This document shows, piece by piece, positions 35,152 through 43,335 of a stretch of 64,000 nt of DNA (the stretch's first letter is position 1; every line of letters starts with the position of its first letter). This DNA comes from Rhizobium etli 8C-3 (GTDB taxonomy: Bacteria; Pseudomonadota; Alphaproteobacteria; Rhizobiales; Rhizobiaceae). The notes beneath the pieces were generated by a model that saw nothing but the letters and a program-made list of their open reading frames with translations, was not told where the DNA came from and made no database searches. The position numbers and the translations under genes are program-made. The stretch lies in the NCBI RefSeq assembly GCF_001908375.1, contig NZ_CP017241.1, forward strand, positions 747,001-811,000, given 5' to 3'.

Positions 35152-36376
35152 GCTCTTCCCAGATTTTCGCGAGCTCGACGATCGTCTTGACCGCTTTTTC
35201 CATATCTTGTCGGCTGACCCATTCGAGCGGCGAATGGAAGGCGTGGCCGCCTGCGAAGATATTGGGGCAGGGCAGGTTCATGAACGAAAGCCGCGAACCG
35301 TCCGTCCCGCCCCGGATGCTGCCGCGCACTGGCTCCATTCCGGCGCGCCGGATTGCCTCGACGGCGTTTTGGATGATTTCCGGATGGCGGTCGAGGATGG
35401 CCTTCATGTTGCGGTACTGCGGCTTGACCCTGAAGCCGTAGGAGGAGCCCGGATAGTCCGCCATCACCTCTTGTACGATCCTCTCCAGAATCGCTTCCTT
35501 GGCTGCGAGGCCATCGTCATTGAAGTCACGTACGATCAGGTTGAGGGCTGCTTTTTCCATCGAGCCGGTGACGCCTGTGGGGTGGACGAAGCCCTCTCTG
35601 CCCTCGGTCGTCTCCGGTGCCACGTTCTTCGGCAACCGATTGATGATGGCGCCGGCGATCTTGATGGCATTTTCCATTTTTCCTTTGGCGAATCCGGGAT
35701 GGATGGCCACACCTTGAATAGTGATCTCGACACCATCGGCGGAGAAGGTCTCGTCTTCGATATGGCCTGCCGTCTCGCCATCCATGGTGTAGGCGAACCG
35801 GGCCCCGAGCTTTTCAAGGTCGACCTTGTCGACGCCACGGCCGATTTCCTCGTCCGGCGTGAAGAGGATCTTGATCGTGCCGTGCTTGATATCCGGATTG
35901 TCGACCAGGATTTGCGCCGCCGTCATGATCTCGGCAATGCCGGCCTTGTCATCTGCCCCGAGCAGCGTCGTACCGTCGGTCGTGATGATGTCGTTGCCGA
36001 TCTGGTCGTTGAGCGCCGGATGGTCAACGACGCGAATGATCTGCTGCCGATCGCCTGAAAGCCGAATGTCGCCGCCGCCGTAGTTCCGTACGATTTGCGG
36101 GGTGACATTCGTTCCGGTGAAGTCAGGTGCGGTATCCATATGCGAACAGAAGCAGATGACCGGCACCGGCTTGTCCGCATTGGAAGGAATGGTCGCATAG
36201 ACATAGCCGTGCTCGTCGAGATGCGCATCCGAAAGCCCGATTGCCAGCAGTTCCTCGACCAGCAAACGGCCAAGTTTCTTCTGCTTTTCGGTGGAAGGCT
36301 GCGTTGACGAGGTGGGATCCGATTGCGTGTCAATAACGACATATCGAAGGAAGCGATCGGTAACAGTATCGGTCAT
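35144..36376 (-). CDS. pepT: Peptidase T (tripeptide aminopeptidase)
   Basis: Zinc-dependent cytoplasmic M20 aminopeptidase that removes the N-terminal residue of tripeptides. Length is 410 residues. Metal-site motifs are SHMDTAPDFTG, TLLGADDKAGIAEIM, LFTPDEEIGRG and the C-terminal FAGGHAFHSPLEWV. It would complete peptide use started by the dpp importer, though it is 8 kb away and separately transcribed. Confidence 0.93.
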   Translation of the reverse strand: MTDTVTDRFLRYVVIDTQSDPTSSTQPSTEKQKKLGRLLVEELLAIGLSDAHLDEHGYVYATIPSNADKPVPVICFCSHMDTAPDFTGTNVTPQIVRNYGGGDIRLSGDRQQIIRVVDHPALNDQIGNDIITTDGTTLLGADDKAGIAEIMTAAQILVDNPDIKHGTIKILFTPDEEIGRGVDKVDLEKLGARFAYTMDGETAGHIEDETFSADGVEITIQGVAIHPGFAKGKMENAIKIAGAIINRLPKNVAPETTEGREGFVHPTGVTGSMEKAALNLIVRDFNDDGLAAKEAILERIVQEVMADYPGSSYGFRVKPQYRNMKAILDRHPEIIQNAVEAIRRAGMEPVRGSIRGGTDGSRLSFMNLPCPNIFAGGHAFHSPLEWVSRQDMEKAVKTIVELAKIWEERA

Positions 36377-36677
36377 AGGCTCAAGTCCAGTGCATGATCG
36401 TCAGCGATGGACTGCTGTAACCTTCATCGGCATTTCGGTGAAGGCCTTTTTTTCCTCGCGCCTGTGTCAGCGACGCGGGGCCAGGTCCTGTATGGCGAGC
36501 ATCGATAAGGACTGCCTATATGCCATTCGCAAACCTGATCGCCGTTTCGGCCTGGTCGCCCGGCCGGTGACACGAGGCCGAAGCGGCACCCGTACCTTGG
36601 CAGTCAACCGCAATGTCCTCGTCAGTCCGATCTCTCAGTCGCGCATTCGATGTCCTTACCGGCCTGGACGGCAGGGC
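36377..36677. other. Intergenic stretch between pepT and a cyclase gene
   Basis: About 300 bases with no supported gene. It contains the pepT promoter side and the 3' flank of the cyclase gene. Nothing else was seen. Confidence 0.5.
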
Positions 36678-37736
36678 TCATTCCTCCGGCAGGGTGAAGA
36701 CCGCGCAGGGATCAGCGATGCCGCGCAATGCGTGTTCGCCCAGGGGAATCAAGGCCGTTGCCGTCTCCTTGGCGACTGCGCCTGAGATGAGCACGGTGTG
36801 ACCAAGGGGCTTGCAGAGCCCTTCGAGCCGGCTGACCAGGTTGACCGCGGGGCCGATGGCGGTAAAGTCCAACCGGTCGGCAGCGCCGATATTGCCCCAT
36901 AACATCTCTCCGAAATGCAGCGCCATGCCGAAGGGTAGCGATGGCAGGCCCTGCGCCTGGCGCGTCGCATCGAGGTGAACCATGCCTGCGCGGGCGGCGG
37001 CGACTGCGCGCAGCGCCGCCTCGCAGGCCTCGCCCGGCGCGCCGGCGGCCGGAAAGATCGCCAGCACGCCGTCGCCGATGAACTTCAAAACTTCACCCCC
37101 GAAAGCATGCACCGCCCCGGTGACGCGGTCGAACCAGGCGTCAAGGGCGGCGATCATGACGGAGGGTTCTGTCGCTTCGGACAGTGCTGTGAAATCGCGC
37201 AGATCGGCGCACAGCAATGCGGCGCGGATGGTCTCGCCGGCACCGCGGCAGAGCGCGCCCGCCTGCACCTGCGCGGCGCTGCGCCGTCCGAGATAGGCTT
37301 CGAGCAGTGTTGCCAGGGCCGCACGTGCTGCCAGCGCAGCCAGGGGCGCGGCGGCAAAGCGCGAGGCCTGCTTCAGCCGGTCGGCCTCGGCAGGTTGGAA
37401 TGGTCGGCATCCCGCCCAGCCCAGCACCGGGCTGTCCGGAGCCCGGCCGACCGCCTCCTCGTGCACGGGGCCAAGTCCGGCAAGCCAGCCGCGGCCGGCC
37501 TGACCGGGCGGCCCGCCGGCAAAGCCGAGCGCCTCGATCACGACCCCGGATTCGGCCCGCCATAACCAGGTGCGGCGGGCAATGATCGGATGCGGCACGG
37601 CAAGCGTCAGGGCTGCGCCGGCCAGTGGCAGGCCGTCGGCCAGCAACCGGCCGCCGAGCTCGGCTAGGAACAATTCGGGGTCGGATGAGGCGCCGGCCTC
37701 GTCGACCAGCCAGGCGAGGTGCGCGGGCAGATCCAT
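36678..37736 (-). CDS. Class III adenylate/guanylate cyclase domain protein
   Basis: A 352-residue soluble protein with an N-terminal region of about 170 residues of unassigned type and a C-terminal class III cyclase domain. Metal-binding aspartates lie in LLCADLRDFTALSE and KFIGDGVLAIFP, and the transition-state region reads DFTAIGPAVNLVSRLE. The base-specifying positions do not allow a firm choice of ATP or GTP. The ATG at 37736 begins the conserved N-terminus; an ATG 13 codons earlier is less likely. The gene is unusually GC-rich compared with its neighbours. Confidence 0.82.
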   Translation of the reverse strand: MDLPAHLAWLVDEAGASSDPELFLAELGGRLLADGLPLAGAALTLAVPHPIIARRTWLWRAESGVVIEALGFAGGPPGQAGRGWLAGLGPVHEEAVGRAPDSPVLGWAGCRPFQPAEADRLKQASRFAAAPLAALAARAALATLLEAYLGRRSAAQVQAGALCRGAGETIRAALLCADLRDFTALSEATEPSVMIAALDAWFDRVTGAVHAFGGEVLKFIGDGVLAIFPAAGAPGEACEAALRAVAAARAGMVHLDATRQAQGLPSLPFGMALHFGEMLWGNIGAADRLDFTAIGPAVNLVSRLEGLCKPLGHTVLISGAVAKETATALIPLGEHALRGIADPCAVFTLPEE

Positions 37737-37957
37737 GCCTCGATCATGCCACGGGGGCCGAAGCCTGTCATCCACGCCGTGGCGAGGGCCTGTCAGTCTG
37801 CCCTGTGTCGGAGGACATTCCCGACAGGCCCGTCATCGAGGCGATGCCCCGGACGAAGCTACCTGCCGGTGTCGCAACAACTGCTTCGTCAAGGCCATGT
37901 GTTGCGCAGGCTGGCCGTGCCTGACTTCGCAAAAGGCGTGCGTTTCGGAAGCGAAGT

Positions 37958-38407
37958 TCAGTCGTATCTGCCATGCATCGGATCCGGGCCCGGGTCGCGT
38001 CCGGCTGCCACCTCGACTAGCCGACCGAGGTAGTGAGCCCAGCCTTCCGCATGACCGGCACATTGTTCGGCATTCGGCAGGCCAGTGTGGGTCAGGCGCA
38101 GCAGCGTGCCGTCCGGCTGCTCGATCAGGTCGATCTCGACCAGGCTCGACCCCGGCGGCACGATTTCGCTGCCGTCCCAGCCGAAGCTGTAGGCCAGACG
38201 GTGCACCGGCACCACCTCGCGAAAGGAACCGCGGGCGAAGCGAGCGCCGGTGACGTTGACCAGATAGATCCCCCCAGGCTGCGGCTCGATCTCCGCCTCG
38301 GTACCCATCCAGCGCAGGATTTTCTCTGGATCTGTCAACAGGGCAAACACCGCCGAGGGCGGCGCCGGGATATGCGTTTCGCGACGAACGACAAGGGCCT
38401 CTTGCAT
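37958..38407 (-). CDS. SRPBCC (AHSA1/START-like) domain protein
   Basis: A 149-residue protein with one SRPBCC fold: ETHIPAPPSAVFALLTDPEK, RWMGTEAEIEPQPGGIYLVN and HAEGWAHYLGRLVEVAAG near the C-terminus. AHSA1-like proteins bind hydrophobic ligands or act as chaperone activators; many are found with ArsR regulators in stress loci. No regulator adjoins this copy. GGAGAG precedes the ATG. Confidence 0.85.
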   Translation of the reverse strand: MQEALVVRRETHIPAPPSAVFALLTDPEKILRWMGTEAEIEPQPGGIYLVNVTGARFARGSFREVVPVHRLAYSFGWDGSEIVPPGSSLVEIDLIEQPDGTLLRLTHTGLPNAEQCAGHAEGWAHYLGRLVEVAAGRDPGPDPMHGRYD

Positions 38408-38541
38408 TGGTCTCTCCTGTGGTTGCTATTGCCTGCCTCGCATGAGGCGCAGAATGGCCGGGAGTCCCGCGTGGCCTAGACAGCATTTAGGCAACTGCTC
38501 ACTCGCAACAAGGGCGCCATCGCTTCCAGGCGATGAGCAGA

Positions 38542-38883
38542 TCAAGGCGCGCCTTCCGCAACTGCTCGTGCGAAATGACTTGATTCTCCATGGTTGTTGT
38601 CCGGTTCGTCGGTGTGTTGTTGGGCCAAAGCCGGATCGGGACGGCAGGCTCGCCGGCTGGAGATCAGCTTCAGCCAGGGCGACAGATGGAAGGCGCTCAT
38701 CAGAAAGTACATCGGGATCATTCCGGTCAGCGGCGATGTATGAGACGCGGTAGAGCATATCATGTCCGAACCGCCGGAGACCGCGGTCAACAGCGCCATG
38801 ACCGCGAAGGTCGGCGCCGCCGCAAGGGATAGCCAATCGGCGGCGCCGGAGGAGCCCAAGGTTTCACGCTGAGCAGCAATCAT
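38542..38883 (-). CDS. Small hypothetical membrane protein
   Basis: A 113-residue protein with two hydrophobic helices (WLSLAAAPTFAVMALLTAVS and PLTGMIPMYFLMSAFHLSPW). The ATG at 38883 overlaps the end of the DUF899 gene by 20 bases, so it is probably co-translated with it. The C-terminal tail is hydrophilic. No named family, but it looks like the membrane proteins often encoded beside DUF899 genes. Confidence 0.65.
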   Translation of the reverse strand: MIAAQRETLGSSGAADWLSLAAAPTFAVMALLTAVSGGSDMICSTASHTSPLTGMIPMYFLMSAFHLSPWLKLISSRRACRPDPALAQQHTDEPDNNHGESSHFARAVAEGAP

Positions 38884-39700
38884 CGTTGCGGCCCCCCCGG
38901 CGAGATTCCGTTTCGTACTTGTCGTGGTGGCGCCACCACACGCCGTGCTCGTTGCGCCCCATAGGAGCACGGTCGAGCCATTGGTACATACCCCACAGAC
39001 CGTCCAGACCGCGCGCATAGCTGGAATAGCTATGGTAGACGATGCCATCGTCGAGCACGAAGGCACTGAGGCCCGGCCTGTCGCGCGTATATGTGGCAAC
39101 GTCGGTTCCCGTCATGGCTGCGATCTGCGCGACCGGCGCCTCGCTGCCACGCACCTGCCATTCCTGAACCGGTTTTTCAGCGAGCCGCTCAGGTGCCGGC
39201 GGCTCGCGGCGGAAATTGTAATCTATGCTGCCCTCGCGCTGCTCTTCTTCAGTGAACCAGACGCTGAAGTCACGATTGAAATCGCCGCCGTTCGACGAGG
39301 CCCAGGGAAAAGTCCAGCCCATCCGCCGCTTGAATCCCTGCAGCCTTGCAAGCGGTGCGCGCGAGACCGCCGAGAAGGCGACATCGTGGTTCTCCAGATG
39401 GACCACGATGCCGTTGAATCCATCGGCGATCGACGAGCAGGAGGGGCATCCGGCCGTATAGTCGGGGCCGAACATGAAGTGATAGACGAGAAGCTGCGAG
39501 CGGCCCTTGAATAGATCCGCCAGCTTGGCGCTGCCTTCTTCGGTCTCGAACCGGTATTCCTTGTCGATCCGAACCCAGGGTAATTCCTGACGCCGCAACG
39601 CCAGTGCGTCGCTGCGCCGGGTCAGCTCCTTCTCATCCTCGAGCAGGTCGAGCCGTGCCGACAACCACTCCTGACGTGTTCCTGTTACGTGTGCCGTCAT
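38864..39700 (-). CDS. DUF899 domain protein (thioredoxin-like)
   Basis: A 278-residue protein of the DUF899 family, thioredoxin-fold proteins of unknown role. Characteristic stretches are RQELPWVRIDKEYRFE, LLVYHFMFGPDYTAGCPSCS (carrying CPSC in the active-site position) and VYHSYSSYARGLDGLWGMYQ. AAAGGAG precedes the ATG at 39700; longer frames upstream are basic and unconserved. It is divergent from a TPR/HTH regulator 122 bases away. Confidence 0.88.
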   Translation of the reverse strand: MTAHVTGTRQEWLSARLDLLEDEKELTRRSDALALRRQELPWVRIDKEYRFETEEGSAKLADLFKGRSQLLVYHFMFGPDYTAGCPSCSSIADGFNGIVVHLENHDVAFSAVSRAPLARLQGFKRRMGWTFPWASSNGGDFNRDFSVWFTEEEQREGSIDYNFRREPPAPERLAEKPVQEWQVRGSEAPVAQIAAMTGTDVATYTRDRPGLSAFVLDDGIVYHSYSSYARGLDGLWGMYQWLDRAPMGRNEHGVWWRHHDKYETESRRGGRNDDCCSA

Positions 39701-39822
39701 CCTTTTTGCTCCTTTGGCTGTCTGTCGCCGTCTCATTTTCGGGGCGGCGTGTTGCTTGCTGGTCACGAATAGACTAGGGCCGGATATCGAATGGTGGGAG
39801 TTACAAGTGTGACGGGATTCCG

Positions 39823-41043
39823 ATGGACTCGCTGATCACTGCTGCGGCACGCGCCCTTGCCGCGGGTGATCCCCTTGGCGCATTGAAGCGGGTCGCGCTT
39901 CGCGGCGACGCGCCGGCGCTTGCGCTCAGGGGTATTGCGATGGCGCAACTCGGCGATCTCGGCCGGGCCACGGCTCTGCTCAGGAGTGCGGCGCGTGCCT
40001 TCGGCCGCAAGGAGGCGGTGGCCCGCGCAAGGTGTGTCGTCGCCCAGGCCGAAATCGCCCTCGTCTCGCGCGACCTCACCTGGCCTGCGAAGGCGCTCGA
40101 CGCAGCGCGGGCGACTCTCGAAGCCCATGGCGACCGCATCAATGCCGCACATGCACGGAATGTGGAGATCCGGCGCCTGCTCCTGATTGGCCGCCTCGAC
40201 GAGGCAGAGAGTAAGCTGGCGGTGCTCGATTCAACGCCGCTCCCGCCCGCGTCGAAGGCCGCCCATGAGTTGGTTGTTGCCGGGATCGCCATTCGGCGTC
40301 TTCAAACGAAAGCGGCGCGCGAGGCTCTCACGCGGGCCAGACACGCCGCGAGCGAGGCAGACATTCCTGCACTCACCGCGGAGGTAGAACGAGCCTTTCT
40401 CCTCCTGGTAACACCTGCGGCGCGCCTGATTGCGCGTGGTGAGGAACGTCTGCTCCTACTCGAGGAGATCGAAGCGCTGCCGGGGTCCGGTGCGCTTGTT
40501 GTGGACGCATGCCGGAATATCGTGCGGGACGAGCGGCTGGCCGTCCCGCTCGCGTCGCGCCCGGTATTGTTCGCACTCGCCCGTGCGCTGGGCGAAGCCT
40601 GGCCTGGCGACGTTCCGAGGGCCATCCTCGTCGCCCGCGCCTTCCGGGCAAGACATGCCGATGAATCCCATCGCGCGCGGCTGAGGGTCGAGATCGGGCG
40701 GCTTCGCGCCGCAATCCGGACCCTTGCCGATGTGAAGGCGACGAAGCGAGGCTTTGCGTTGATGCCGCGCCGCGCTCGCGAGATCGCTGTACTGGCGCCG
40801 CCCGTCGAAGAACAGCATCCGGCGGTGCTTGCCTTTCTTGCTGACGGCGAGTCATGGTCGAGCTCAGCACTTGCGATTGCGCTCGGCGCAAGCCCGCGCA
40901 CGGTACAGCGAGCGCTCGAGCAGCTTGCCGCAGCAGGCAAGGTGCAGTCTTATGGCCGTGGACGGGCGCGTCGCTGGATGACCCCTCCGGTGCCGGGATT
41001 CCCGACAATCTTGTTACTCCCCGGTCCGCTGCCGGGTGATTAA
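39823..41043 (+). CDS. TPR-rich regulator with C-terminal HTH
   Basis: A 406-residue, alanine- and arginine-rich protein. Most of it is helical repeat resembling TPR (LRGIAMAQLGDLGRATALLR, LLLIGRLDEAESKLAVLD). About residues 335-385 form a helix-turn-helix (SWSSSALAIALGASPRTVQR, ALEQLAAAGKVQSYGRGRAR). It is likely a DNA-binding regulator of the divergent DUF899 gene and the downstream propeller gene. The arrangement repeats a pattern I associate with soil proteobacteria, without a named family. Confidence 0.72.
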   Translation: MDSLITAAARALAAGDPLGALKRVALRGDAPALALRGIAMAQLGDLGRATALLRSAARAFGRKEAVARARCVVAQAEIALVSRDLTWPAKALDAARATLEAHGDRINAAHARNVEIRRLLLIGRLDEAESKLAVLDSTPLPPASKAAHELVVAGIAIRRLQTKAAREALTRARHAASEADIPALTAEVERAFLLLVTPAARLIARGEERLLLLEEIEALPGSGALVVDACRNIVRDERLAVPLASRPVLFALARALGEAWPGDVPRAILVARAFRARHADESHRARLRVEIGRLRAAIRTLADVKATKRGFALMPRRAREIAVLAPPVEEQHPAVLAFLADGESWSSSALAIALGASPRTVQRALEQLAAAGKVQSYGRGRARRWMTPPVPGFPTILLLPGPLPGD

Positions 41044-41091
41044 GGTCAGGTCCTGAGCCGAGTTGGAAACCTGGAAAGACAGGGTGGAATC

Positions 41092-41733
41092 ATGAAGAAA
41101 TCCGCAGCCGAAATTCTCCGCGAATATGGACCTTTTCCGGGTGCCGAGCAGGTGCATGGCGTCACTTTTGACGGCCGGCACGTCTGGTTTGCGTCCGGAG
41201 ACAGGCTGAACGCCCTCGACCCCTCGAGCGGACAGACCGTTCGCTCCATTGACGTTGCCGCGCACGCAGGGACCGCCTTCGACGGAAAGCATCTGTTTCA
41301 GATTGCCGAGGACCGAATCCAGAAGATCGATCCGAAGACCGGCCACGTGGTCGCCACGATCCCGACGCCCGGCGGCGGCGACTCTGGCCTTGCCTGGGCC
41401 GAGGGCACGCTGTGGGTGGGGCAATACCGGGACCGCAAGATCCATCAGATTGATCCTGAGACAGGAGCAATTCTCCGTACCATCGAGTCCAGCCGCTTCG
41501 TCACGGGTGTCACCTGGGTCGACGGCGAACTCTGGCACGCCACCTGGGAAGGTGACGAGAGCGAGATCAGGCAAATCGATCATGAAACGGGAGAGGTCCT
41601 CGAAGTGCTCGCCATGCCTGCCGGTGTGAGTGTCTCCGGGCTCGAATCCGATGGCGGCGATCAGCTCTTCTGCGGCGGCGGAAGCAGCGGTAAGGTGCGG
41701 GCCATCCGCCGGCCGAGACGCGAGTCGCGGTGA
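41092..41733 (+). CDS. YncE/Vgb-like beta-propeller protein
   Basis: A 213-residue protein built from blade-like repeats: GVTFDGRHVWFASGDRLNAL, AFDGKHLFQIAEDRIQKIDP, LAWAEGTLWVGQYRDRKIHQ and VTWVDGELWHATWEGDESE. There is no signal peptide. Relatives include glutamine cyclotransferase-like and virginiamycin lyase-like propellers; catalytic residues of either are not evident, so the role is open. It starts 48 bases after the HTH regulator and may be co-transcribed. Confidence 0.75.
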   Translation: MKKSAAEILREYGPFPGAEQVHGVTFDGRHVWFASGDRLNALDPSSGQTVRSIDVAAHAGTAFDGKHLFQIAEDRIQKIDPKTGHVVATIPTPGGGDSGLAWAEGTLWVGQYRDRKIHQIDPETGAILRTIESSRFVTGVTWVDGELWHATWEGDESEIRQIDHETGEVLEVLAMPAGVSVSGLESDGGDQLFCGGGSSGKVRAIRRPRRESR

Positions 41734-41914
41734 CGAAGACATAAGCCGATCTGATCGCGAATGGTCGACCGGCCTCGCGGACAACGGCGATCACTCTCGC
41801 TTCCGGCGCCAAATTTGCACCTTCAGCGTCTTGTCGCTGCTGCAAACGAAGCGTCGTCTCAGCCTGGCAAGACGAGCCGCATGTCAATGCTGTGGCTAGA
41901 GTTGTTCCGGTCCC

Positions 41915-42961
41915 TCAACGAAAAGCCTGGCATTCGATCAGTTCAATCCGACCCTTGCCCTTGATGTCTACGAAGCCCAGTGAGCGCCCGCGACCCCGCT
42001 CGCGGATGCGATGCCACGTGGCGCCACTGGTCGCTACCGTCCCCGGGCTAGCATGGGCTGCGATCCGGGAGGCCATATTCACCGTGTCGCCCCACAGGTC
42101 GAACACGTATTGCCGCTGCCCGATGATTCCTGCCACAACTGGACCGAATTGAACGCCGACTCGTACCTCCCATTTGGGCTCGATGCGGTGTGATGCCGCC
42201 ACCATGTCGAGCCCGCATTGCAGGCTGGCAAAAACAGGATCCGGCATGCGATCAAACAGGCCGGCCGTAGCCATAAAGGCGTCGCCGATAGTCTTGATCT
42301 TCTCCATCCCATGCTGACGCACGATCCGTTCATATTCACCGATCAGCGCCTGAAGATCCTCCACCACTTTCTCCGGCGGATTCTCGTCGCAATAGGCTGT
42401 GAAGCCGACGATATCACAAAATAGCACCGCGACTTCGTTGTATCGGCGAGGCCGGACCTCATTGGTCGCTTTGAGCTCGCGCACCGCGCCGGCGGGTAGG
42501 ATGGCGTACAGAAGCTCGTCGGCTCGGCGCTTCTCGTTTTCGATTTGCTGCATGTATACCGCCTCTTGGTCGCGCAGCCGCTTCTTTTCCAGGCACGCGG
42601 CCACGCGGGCGCGCAGCAGAACCGCATTGAACGGTTTGGCCAGATAATCCTCGGCGCCGAGGCTGATGCAGCGCGCAACACTGTCGATCTCATCGACCGC
42701 CGATATCATGACAACCGGAATGTTGCGCAGCGTTGTGTCGGCCTTCAGGTGCTCGAGCACCTGGTAGCCGTCCATTTCCGGCATCGTGATGTCGAGCAGC
42801 ACGAGGTCGAATGGTCTCGTTGCCAGCATTTCGAGCCCCTCCCGGCCATTGCTGGCGCATGCGACGTTCCGGTAGCCTTCTCGCTTCAACCGCTCGGTCA
42901 GCGTAAAGCGGTTGTCCTCGTTATCATCAACGACGAGCAGGGCAGGTCCAGCCTCAATCAT
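41915..42961 (-). CDS. Response regulator with adenylyl cyclase output
   Basis: A 348-residue cytoplasmic protein. Residues 1-125 are a receiver (LLVVDDNEDNRFTLTERLKR, phosphoacceptor in LVLLDITMPEMDGYQ, conserved Lys in YLAKPFNA). A short signalling helix (residues 130-155) leads into a class III cyclase domain at about 175-345. Metal aspartates are in FCDIVGFTAYCDE and IKTIGDAFMATAG. The lysine in MEKIKTIGD and the aspartate in VFDLWGDTVNMASR are those expected for ATP, so the product should be cAMP. Its ATG overlaps the stop of the lone receiver gene. Confidence 0.9.
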   Translation of the reverse strand: MIEAGPALLVVDDNEDNRFTLTERLKREGYRNVACASNGREGLEMLATRPFDLVLLDITMPEMDGYQVLEHLKADTTLRNIPVVMISAVDEIDSVARCISLGAEDYLAKPFNAVLLRARVAACLEKKRLRDQEAVYMQQIENEKRRADELLYAILPAGAVRELKATNEVRPRRYNEVAVLFCDIVGFTAYCDENPPEKVVEDLQALIGEYERIVRQHGMEKIKTIGDAFMATAGLFDRMPDPVFASLQCGLDMVAASHRIEPKWEVRVGVQFGPVVAGIIGQRQYVFDLWGDTVNMASRIAAHASPGTVATSGATWHRIRERGRGRSLGFVDIKGKGRIELIECQAFR

Positions 42962-43335
42962 GGCATCGACTCCCTTGGGAGCAGGGCCCTGATCTTTCCA
43001 AGCAGGCGCGCGAAGTCGACAGGCTTGGTATCGAAGTCATCGCACCCGGCTGCCAGTGCTGCTTCGCGGTCGCCAGCCATCGCATGCGACGAGAGTGCGA
43101 TTACAGGAATACCCCGCGTCTCAGCCAATGCCTTGAGACGCCTTGTCGCCTCCCAGCCGTCGAGGACGGGAAGGCTCAAGTCCATCAGGATTAGGGCCGG
43201 CGCATCCGATCGTGCACGCGCCAGGCCCTGATCGCCATCGGTGGCGACGATTACCTCGTAGCCTTTGCGCCTAAGCCGCGCGGACAACATGTAGATGTTG
43301 TCCTCGTTGTCCTCGACATAGAGAATCCTAACCAT
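42958..43335 (-). CDS. Single-domain response regulator (DivK-like)
   Basis: A 125-residue stand-alone receiver: [20 protein letters not shown], phosphoacceptor Asp in [18 protein letters not shown], switch Thr/Ser in VIALSSHAM, Lys in DFDTKPVDF. There is no output domain. It overlaps the upstream hybrid kinase gene by 8 bases and the downstream cyclase gene by 4, so the three are a tight operon. It may shuttle phosphate between the kinase and the cyclase or act as a sink. Confidence 0.9.
   Translation of the reverse strand: MVRILYVEDNEDNIYMLSARLRRKGYEVIVATDGDQGLARARSDAPALILMDLSLPVLDGWEATRRLKALAETRGIPVIALSSHAMAGDREAALAAGCDDFDTKPVDFARLLGKIRALLPRESMP

Noticed and set aside
35090..36058. 322-codon plus-strand frame opposite pepT
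   Set aside because: Antisense to a clear peptidase T gene, composition typical of a shadow frame.
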